Assembly (NCBI GenBank): GCA_029937335.1
Contig: JAPYQD010000011.1
Location: 1-13,211 of the forward strand
DNA: 13,211 nt
DNA from: Gammaproteobacteria bacterium
Lineage (GTDB): Bacteria > Pseudomonadota > Gammaproteobacteria > PS1 > Pseudothioglobaceae
Direction of reading: 5' to 3'
Below, one piece after another: positions 7,152-13,211 of this stretch; position 1 is the stretch's first letter; each line of letters starts with the position of its first letter. The notes beneath the pieces are model-generated. The model searched no databases. It had not been told where the DNA came from and worked only from the letters and a program-made list of their open reading frames with translations. Made by a program: the position numbers and the translations under genes.

Positions 7152-8063
7152 TTATAAGGAATTTTGCCAATCTTCGGAGTAGAATTGAATCGGAGAATCT
7201 TCAGATTCAAATGTTTCAATTGACCAAGTGTCTGGTCTTTCAAGAATGGCCGATAATAATTGATCATTTAATAAGTGGCCAGTTTTATAGCCTTCGTAAT
7301 GACCGATAAGATTAGAGCCCAATAAATACAAATCGCCCACAATATCTAAGATCTTGTGTTTGACAAATTCATTTTGATAGCGCATACCATCTTCATTAAG
7401 AACATCGTCATCACTGAGCGCAATGGCGTTATCCATACTCGCACCAAGTGCTAAGTTTTGCCGCTGCATCATCTCTACATCTTTCATATAGCCAAAAGTT
7501 CTAGCACGAGAAATTTCTTTTAAATAGGACTGTTGAGCAAAATCAATACTGAGTTTTTGCCCGCTTTCTTTTACTTTCTTATGATCAAAATCAATTTCAA
7601 GTGTCACTTTAAAGCCTTCATAAGGGGAAACTTGCGCCCAAGAATCTCCATTTTCAATTCTAATGGTGTCTTTAATAACAAAAAAACGCTTATGCATATC
7701 TTGCTCTTCAATACCAGCAGATTGCACCAAAAAAATAAAGGGCGCTGAAGAGCCGTCCATAATTGGCACTTCAAAGGAGTCTAGCTCTACCAAAATATTG
7801 TCAATACCCAGCGCTGAAAAAGCACTCATCAAATGTTCAACCGTAGAAACCTTAACCCCCTGGTTTTCAAGACCGGTTGAAAGCACGACTTCGTTAACAA
7901 AGGCGTTGTGTGCTCTAACTAGCTTACCACCGACATCCATACGCCTAAAAACCACGCCATGATCAACCTCAGCAGGAATTAACGTCATGTTAACCACACC
8001 ACCGCTGTGAATACCGATGCCACGCGCTTTAACGGTTTTTTTAATTGTTCTTTGTTTGATCAT
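7152..8063 (-). CDS. lpxC: UDP-3-O-acyl-N-acetylglucosamine deacetylase
   Basis: LpxC is the zinc enzyme that commits UDP-acyl-GlcNAc to lipid A synthesis in the cytoplasm, so the organism makes lipopolysaccharide. The 303 residues match E. coli LpxC (305) with key residues shifted by two. Glu76 and His77 lie in STVEHLMSA, zinc ligands His236 and Asp240 in HKILDIVGD, and catalytic His263 in YKTGHLLN. The gene starts nine bases after the ftsA stop and has no clear Shine-Dalgarno, so it probably depends on ftsA translation. In most gammaproteobacteria ftsZ lies between ftsA and lpxC; it is absent here. Confidence 0.98.
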   Translation of the reverse strand: MIKQRTIKKTVKARGIGIHSGGVVNMTLIPAEVDHGVVFRRMDVGGKLVRAHNAFVNEVVLSTGLENQGVKVSTVEHLMSAFSALGIDNILVELDSFEVPIMDGSSAPFIFLVQSAGIEEQDMHKRFFVIKDTIRIENGDSWAQVSPYEGFKVTLEIDFDHKKVKESGQKLSIDFAQQSYLKEISRARTFGYMKDVEMMQRQNLALGASMDNAIALSDDDVLNEDGMRYQNEFVKHKILDIVGDLYLLGSNLIGHYEGYKTGHLLNDQLLSAILERPDTWSIETFESEDSPIQFYSEDWQNSL

Positions 8064-8072
8064 AAGTAGCTA

Positions 8073-9311
8073 TTAAAACTTAAATTGTTCTTTAATTTTA
8101 CCAAAAATATTGCTTCCGTTGTCTTCTTGTATCACTCTTAAATCTGACTCCTCATATTCAAATAATAACAAACCTAGGGCACAAGCATATTCAGGCTCTA
8201 AAATACTACGCTCTGCTGTAATTCTATCTGTATTAACACAGCCTTGTTTTGCTCTAATCCTAAAACAGCTTAATAATAATGCGTCACAGTCTTTCATTTT
8301 AGAAGCGCCACCCGTCAAAACAAAACCAGAATCTAGTGAACGATAAAGTTTTTGAGACTTTAAATTTTGTCTAATTTTTGAAAATAGACTTAAGTAAGAT
8401 TGCTCAATCACTTCAACTAAAGACTGGTGAGACAAATAATGTTCGCAACCTTTAGAATCGTCAATCTGTTGAAATTTAATCAACCCATCTTCCCGAATAG
8501 ACTTAACTTGTGCATTTCCATATTTAAGTTTTAAACGCTCTGCCTCTTCAAAAGAAGCATCAAATGCATCGGAAATATCCTGAGTTATTTGATCACCACC
8601 ATTTTGAATAACTGCGCTATAAGTAATACCACCTTTGGTAAAAACGGATAAATTAGTCACCCCAGCACCTATATCAATTAAACAAACACCGCTATCTTTT
8701 TCGTCTTGCGTAATATAAGCTTCACTACTTGCCATAGAGTTTAAAACAATATTATGCAAACCTAGCCCACTTGTACGAATACTTTGGTCAATTGTATTCA
8801 CACACTGATTAGACACCGTCACAATATGCATAGCAACTTCCAAAGTTTTGGCTTCTTGGCCAATAGGCTGATCAACAACAACACCTTGGTGAGTGATAGG
8901 GTCTTTATCAAGTGTATAACAATTAGACACACTGTTAATAACTTGTTTATTGGTAGGTGTTGGTACAGCGCGTGCTGTCTTAATTGCGGCATCTAAATCT
9001 TGCTCACTAATCTCATCACCTGCAATAAAAATTTGACCTTCTCTATTAAAGACAGTTAGATGTGGATCAGAGATATTGACACTAACATGGTGAAAATCAG
9101 TATTACAACTTAAGTAGGCTTCATCAGCTGCTTTTTTTATAGCTTGGGCAGCTTGATTAACATTATTAATTAAACCCTTTTTAACCCCTGAAGATTCACT
9201 TATACCATGACCAAAAACCTCTAATCTACCATTAACTTCTTCAGCAAGTAAGACGACAGTCTTACGACTGCCAATATCAACACTTACAATAAAATTGTCA
9301 TCTCTAGCCAT
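8073..9311 (-). CDS. ftsA: Cell division protein FtsA
   Basis: FtsA is the actin-like ATPase that ties FtsZ filaments to the inner membrane and recruits the divisome. The 412 residues show the actin-fold motifs: phosphate 1 at 12-20 (DIGSRKTVV), phosphate 2 at 211-224 (LIDIGAGVTNLSVF) and the adenosine motif at 331-337 (VLTGGAS). The FtsA-specific 1C subdomain lies at about 84-165. The C-terminal SNIFGKIKEQFKF is a short amphipathic membrane-targeting helix, as in E. coli. The sequence is clearly diverged; for example, EVIEPRY of E. coli is EVIEQSY here, in the 2B region near the FtsZ contact. Its ATG lies inside the dusA end (8-base overlap), with AGAAGA six bases upstream. ftsQ and ftsZ, its usual neighbours, are absent. 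Pilus protein PilM is less likely because of the 1C domain and terminal helix. Confidence 0.9.
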   Translation of the reverse strand: MARDDNFIVSVDIGSRKTVVLLAEEVNGRLEVFGHGISESSGVKKGLINNVNQAAQAIKKAADEAYLSCNTDFHHVSVNISDPHLTVFNREGQIFIAGDEISEQDLDAAIKTARAVPTPTNKQVINSVSNCYTLDKDPITHQGVVVDQPIGQEAKTLEVAMHIVTVSNQCVNTIDQSIRTSGLGLHNIVLNSMASSEAYITQDEKDSGVCLIDIGAGVTNLSVFTKGGITYSAVIQNGGDQITQDISDAFDASFEEAERLKLKYGNAQVKSIREDGLIKFQQIDDSKGCEHYLSHQSLVEVIEQSYLSLFSKIRQNLKSQKLYRSLDSGFVLTGGASKMKDCDALLLSCFRIRAKQGCVNTDRITAERSILEPEYACALGLLLFEYEESDLRVIQEDNGSNIFGKIKEQFKF

Positions 9312-10281
9312 TAAATTCTTCTGGTTGTTGCACTACAAAATCAAGCCATTCGTATATATGTTTTAGTTCAACCACTTTTCCACTCAACAATTGCTTAAAT
9401 TTCTTGGCATTGGGCTGTCCATGGTATAAACCTAAAATATGTCGTGTCATTGAGCGGATCGGCACCCCTTGATCACTTTGATTTTTCATGTATTCAATAA
9501 AGTCTAATAATACTTGTTCGCGACTCACCCCTGGTATGTTTTGTTGATAAATTTCCTTATCAACTTGCGTTAATAGGTAAGGTTGATGGTAAATGGTCCT
9601 GCCCAACATCACACTATCTACTCTCTCTAGATGATTGAGTGCGTCTTCTAAGCAATTAATGCCACCATTAATACCAATGGTTAATTCAGGGAAATCTTGC
9701 TTAATTTGATACACCCAATCGTAATTGAGTGGTGGTACGGTACGATTTTCTTTTGGACTCAAGCCTTTTAACCACGCCTTACGCGCATGAATGATAAACG
9801 TATCACAACCCGCTTGCTCAACCGTAGTAATAAAGTTAGCCAGTTCTTCATAACTTTCCATGTCATCAACACCAATACGAGACTTTAGAGTAATGGGTAA
9901 ATCACTCGCTTGCTTCATAGCCTCAACACACTGTGCTACTACTTGCGGTGTGTTCATCAAACAAGCACCGAAGCTTCCTGACTGCACTCTATCTGATGGA
10001 CAGCCGGCATTAATATTGACTTCATCATAACCCCAATCTTGGGCAAGCTTGGCACACTGTGCCATCTCGCTTGGATCACTGCCACCCAATTGCAATACCA
10101 GCGGATGCTCATCTTTATGGTAGTCTAGTAAGCGCTTTTTATCGCCATGTAAAATAGCCTTACTGGTAATCATCTCAGTGTAGAGTTGTGCCTGTTTAGA
10201 CATTAGGCGATAGAAATATCGACAATGTCGATCAGTCCAATCCATCATTGGCGCAACGCTAAATTTATGCGGATAGTTCAT
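9304..10281 (-). CDS. dusA: tRNA-dihydrouridine synthase DusA
   Basis: DusA is an FMN-dependent reductase that makes dihydrouridine in the D-loop of tRNAs (positions 20 and 20a in E. coli). The 325-residue protein has the N-terminal TIM barrel with APMMDWTDRHCRYFYR at 10-25. The active-site Cys94 lies in NAGCPSDRVQSGSFGACLM. The DusA-type block HARKAWLKGLSPKENR is at 165-180, with FMN-phosphate contacts NGG (205-207) and GR (227-228). The HARKAWLKGLSP block separates it from DusB and DusC. It overlaps pncC by 17 bases at its start and ftsA by 8 at its end, and has no strong ribosome binding site, so translation is likely coupled across all three genes. Confidence 0.97.
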   Translation of the reverse strand: MNYPHKFSVAPMMDWTDRHCRYFYRLMSKQAQLYTEMITSKAILHGDKKRLLDYHKDEHPLVLQLGGSDPSEMAQCAKLAQDWGYDEVNINAGCPSDRVQSGSFGACLMNTPQVVAQCVEAMKQASDLPITLKSRIGVDDMESYEELANFITTVEQAGCDTFIIHARKAWLKGLSPKENRTVPPLNYDWVYQIKQDFPELTIGINGGINCLEDALNHLERVDSVMLGRTIYHQPYLLTQVDKEIYQQNIPGVSREQVLLDFIEYMKNQSDQGVPIRSMTRHILGLYHGQPNAKKFKQLLSGKVVELKHIYEWLDFVVQQPEEFNG

Positions 10282-10732
10282 CAGCTAAAGTCTGTATAAC
10301 AAAATCAACACTACTGGCCACCACAGCTTCTCGATTACCTGAAAAGTGTTGAGTCTTAACGAAGTGCTTATCTTTAATGCAAAAACCAAAACACACCATG
10401 CCCACTGGCTTGTCTACTGTGCCACCTGTTGGGCCAGCAATACCGGTAATCGAGACAGCAATATCACTATGAGAATTTTGAATCACACCGTTAACCATCT
10501 CAAAAGCTGTTTGTTCGCTCACAGCACCAAACCGTTCCAAGACCTCGGTATCAACATCAAGCATATCCATCTTGGCTTGATTGCTATAAGTGATATAGCC
10601 TCGGTCAAAATAAGTAGATGAGCCAGAAATACTGGTTAATAAGGCCGATAAGCTACCGCCTGTACAAGACTCTGCTACTGATAGAGTCAATGATTGATCG
10701 GTAAGGAGTTGACTTAAGACTTGTATTTTCAT
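10265..10732 (-). CDS. pncC: Nicotinamide-nucleotide amidase (CinA C-terminal domain protein)
   Basis: PncC deamidates nicotinamide mononucleotide to nicotinate mononucleotide, recycling NMN released by DNA ligase and other reactions into NAD. The 155 residues form a stand-alone CinA C-terminal domain without the N-terminal molybdopterin-binding-like domain. Ser22 in AESCTGG, Tyr49 and Lys54 (YSNQAK) keep the spacing of the catalytic Ser, Tyr and Lys of E. coli PncC. The GIAGPTGG loop lies further on. The ATG is nine bases past the pepN stop, with no clear Shine-Dalgarno, and the 3' end overlaps dusA. It is often annotated as CinA family protein. Confidence 0.94.
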   Translation of the reverse strand: MKIQVLSQLLTDQSLTLSVAESCTGGSLSALLTSISGSSTYFDRGYITYSNQAKMDMLDVDTEVLERFGAVSEQTAFEMVNGVIQNSHSDIAVSITGIAGPTGGTVDKPVGMVCFGFCIKDKHFVKTQHFSGNREAVVASSVDFVIQTLADELSA

Positions 10733-10741
10733 TGCAATAAT

Positions 10742-13211
10742 TTAAGGCGCAAGTGCCGCTTGTACAATCTCAAAAATATCATTCGACAAATCGTCTGTAG
10801 TCAAAATAACTTCTAGTTGTTGTTTTTGTAATTCGCGTAATTCAGGTGTATAGCGCTTCCAGTGATTATAAATACTCACCAATCGCGCGCCAATTTGCGG
10901 GTTAGAAGTATTGAGCTTAACAATCACTTCGGTGAGCAATTCATAGCCTTGCTGATTATGAAACCCAACAAAATTACTGGCAAAACTGCCAATGACACTA
11001 CGCAATCGATTTGGCGTGTTAAATGAAAATAACGCATGTTGCATTAATTGTTTAATCTCATCCACACCATTTCCAGTTGCTAATGCTTGAGCAGCAAACC
11101 ACTTATCCATTACTTGAACATCATGCTGATAGAGTGTAAACATTTGTTGGATTGCTTGATCCTGATGCGAATTATCAACTGACAATAAGGCGTTAAAAGC
11201 AGCCAGACGATCACTCATGCAATTGGCTGATTCAAACTGGCGATAGGCTAGCTCAAACTCACCTGCTTTAACCAAATAAGACAAACAGGTATTCTTTAAT
11301 GATCGATTACCTACCGCTCCTGGTGTGAGTTCAAATACATCAGCAGTATTCAACCTATTGTAAATACTAAGCAAGACAGGCTTGAAACGCTGAACGATTT
11401 TATCAATAACCGCTTCTCGTTTTTGTCTGGCCTCAATAATATTAATCTCATCCATTTGCAAATGAATCAATCGCTCTGATGGCAGAGTCAATAATTCACT
11501 TATTAACGCGTTATCGGTTTCTTTAGTCAGAATATTTTCAAAAGCACTAAACAACGCACCTTCATCAATTTGCTCAGGATTAAGTATTAATGATGACCAT
11601 AACGCTTGTGCATTATCCCAACGACTAAATGCATCAGTATCATGCTCACATAAAAAGATTTTTTGCTCAGTCTTAAGATTTGAAGTCAGTTTAATAGGGG
11701 CTGAAAAACCACGCAACCAAGAAGGAATGGGCTCATCTTGAATATCTTTAAATTCAAACGTTTTTTGATTTTGATCTAACACCAAAATGCCTTGTTCGAT
11801 CTCTTCACCTTGTTGATTCATCAAACCATAGCGGATCGGTAAATAGTAAGTGTGCTCGCCCTCTTGTTTAAAAGTCGCTTTGTAAGTTTTTTGCTGGGCA
11901 TCATACTCAGTGTTTACTTCAACTTCAGGCGTACCCGGCTGTGAATACCAAGCCATGAAAGGTTTAAAATCAAAATCATTGGCATCACTCATCGCAGCAA
12001 CAAAGTCATCAATCGTTACCGCTTGGCCATCATGGCGCTCAAAATAAAGCTTCATACCGCTTTGAAACCCTGTTTCACCCAAGAGCGTATGAATCATACG
12101 AATCACTTCAGCGCCTTTTTCATACACGGTATAGGTATAAAAATTATTCATCTCTATGTACGACTCTGGTCTTACTGGGTGTTTCATTGGACCGGCATCT
12201 TCGGCAAATTGGAAAGTGCGTAATCCATTCACATCTTCAATACGCTTGATCGATCGAGAATGCAAATCAGAAGTAAATTCCTGATCTCTAAAAACAGTTA
12301 ACCCTTCTTTTAAGCTTAGTTGAAACCAATCTTGGCAAGTGACTCTATTGCCTGTCCAATTATGAAAATATTCATGTCCGATTACTGCCTCAACATTAAT
12401 AAAATCTTTGTCAGTTGCTGTGTCTGGGTTAGCCAATACATAAGTAGAATTAAAAATATTAAGGCCTTTATTCTCCATAGCGCCCATATTGAAATCATCC
12501 ACAGCAACAATCATATAAATATCTAAATCATACTCAAGGCCGAAACGCTGCTCATCCCATGCAAATGAGCGCTTGAGTGAATCCATCGCAAACTGGGTTT
12601 TGTCAATATTATGTGATTCAACATAAATCTTGAGTGCAACTTCCTTACCACTGATGGTGCTGTAAGTATCTTCTAATACGGCAAAATCACCCGCCACTAA
12701 AGCAAACAAATAACAAGGCTTAAGGCTAGGATCATGCCAGGTTACTTCACCTGGTTTCGAGCTAATTAAATTACCATTACTTAACAATATTGGATAGCGC
12801 TTATGATCTGCTTTGATGTGTACAGTAAACACACTCAGTACATCAGGCCGATCAAGATAATAAGTGATTTGTCTAAATCCGTGCGCCTCACATTGAGTAC
12901 AAAAATTACCACTAGATTGATACAAACCATTCAGACTGGTATTTTTTTCTGGGTGAATGCGCGTAGTAATCTCTAGTGTGAACTCATCTGCTAAATCACT
13001 AATTTCTAGTCCTTCATCAACCAACTGATAATTAGGCTGCATGCCATCAATCGAAATCGAAATCAATTCTAAATTAACACCATTTAAAAACAAACTGCGT
13101 TCTTGGCTAGCCAGATTCGGGTTTTGATAATAATGCACCTTAGATAAAACAATGGTCTCGTCTTCAGATAAGTCAAAGCTCAGCTCTGTAGTACGGATTA
13201 AATACGCACTC
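10742..13211 (-). CDS. pepN: Aminopeptidase N (N-terminus beyond window)
   Basis: PepN is a cytoplasmic M1-family zinc aminopeptidase that removes N-terminal residues from peptides. The reading frame is open to the right edge (first full codon at 13210), giving 822 visible residues; about 18 more should lie outside, judging by E. coli PepN. A GTG at 13138 could be taken as a start, but the residues before it (LSFDLSEDETIVLSK) match the family, so it is internal. In visible numbering, the GAMEN substrate motif is at 243-247. The zinc site HEYFH (279-283) pairs with Glu302, each 18 less than E. coli His297, His301 and Glu320. The four-domain M1 layout is complete to the stop at 10742. It is the first visible gene of a tight run through pncC, dusA, ftsA and lpxC. 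Confidence 0.97.
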   Translation of the reverse strand, partial: SAYLIRTTELSFDLSEDETIVLSKVHYYQNPNLASQERSLFLNGVNLELISISIDGMQPNYQLVDEGLEISDLADEFTLEITTRIHPEKNTSLNGLYQSSGNFCTQCEAHGFRQITYYLDRPDVLSVFTVHIKADHKRYPILLSNGNLISSKPGEVTWHDPSLKPCYLFALVAGDFAVLEDTYSTISGKEVALKIYVESHNIDKTQFAMDSLKRSFAWDEQRFGLEYDLDIYMIVAVDDFNMGAMENKGLNIFNSTYVLANPDTATDKDFINVEAVIGHEYFHNWTGNRVTCQDWFQLSLKEGLTVFRDQEFTSDLHSRSIKRIEDVNGLRTFQFAEDAGPMKHPVRPESYIEMNNFYTYTVYEKGAEVIRMIHTLLGETGFQSGMKLYFERHDGQAVTIDDFVAAMSDANDFDFKPFMAWYSQPGTPEVEVNTEYDAQQKTYKATFKQEGEHTYYLPIRYGLMNQQGEEIEQGILVLDQNQKTFEFKDIQDEPIPSWLRGFSAPIKLTSNLKTEQKIFLCEHDTDAFSRWDNAQALWSSLILNPEQIDEGALFSAFENILTKETDNALISELLTLPSERLIHLQMDEINIIEARQKREAVIDKIVQRFKPVLLSIYNRLNTADVFELTPGAVGNRSLKNTCLSYLVKAGEFELAYRQFESANCMSDRLAAFNALLSVDNSHQDQAIQQMFTLYQHDVQVMDKWFAAQALATGNGVDEIKQLMQHALFSFNTPNRLRSVIGSFASNFVGFHNQQGYELLTEVIVKLNTSNPQIGARLVSIYNHWKRYTPELRELQKQQLEVILTTDDLSNDIFEIVQAALAP

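Noticed and set aside
7663..7962. Plus-strand open frame antisense to lpxC
   Set aside because: It lies wholly within the conserved LpxC coding region and shows no protein-like motifs.
13136..13138. GTG as the pepN start codon
   Set aside because: The frame stays open to the window edge and the residues before it match the PepN N-terminal domain, so the true start is outside.

Overview
The window is a dense stretch of bacterial chromosome with housekeeping genes only. Almost everything reads on the minus strand. The only plus-strand gene is the 3' end of argF at the left edge. The set (LpxC, class I IlvC, PepN, DusA, QueH) points to a Gram-negative gammaproteobacterium. By eye the DNA is AT-rich, with very short or overlapping gene junctions. 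Protein flavour and gene order suggest a SUP05/Thioglobus-type sulfur oxidizer or a related symbiont; this is inference, not proven by the sequence.

Layout from right to left, which is the direction of minus-strand transcription. (1) pepN (5' end outside the window), pncC, dusA, ftsA and lpxC have gaps of at most 9 bases or overlaps, so they form one probable transcription unit. It mixes peptide turnover, NAD salvage, tRNA dihydrouridine, cell division and lipid A synthesis. (2) A 64-base gap with a clear -10 box leads into ilvB-ilvH-ilvC, the shared valine/isoleucine/leucine steps, closed by a strong intrinsic terminator. (3) pssA (phosphatidylserine synthase) follows under its own very compact promoter, whose -10 box is almost at the ATG. 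(4) A 179-base gap with a sigma-70-like promoter and a strong ribosome binding site leads into leuA, which is translationally coupled to a small UDG/HolD-like gene and then queH. queH ends in a stop codon that overlaps the argF stop from the other strand.

The BCAA part works as a pathway: IlvBH makes acetolactate or acetohydroxybutyrate, IlvC reduces and rearranges it, and LeuA branches off to leucine. The chief oddity is ftsA followed directly by lpxC. The canonical order is ftsQ-ftsA-ftsZ-lpxC, so ftsZ is missing from its expected place, and ftsA sits behind dusA instead of ftsQ. Other points worth checking are the apparently leaderless pssA start, two GCGC-centred palindromes flanking pssA, and a small protein that looks like a degenerate uracil-DNA glycosylase and may be a diverged DNA polymerase III psi subunit. 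I see no mobile elements, CRISPR arrays, tRNA or rRNA genes, and no clear novel multi-gene system.
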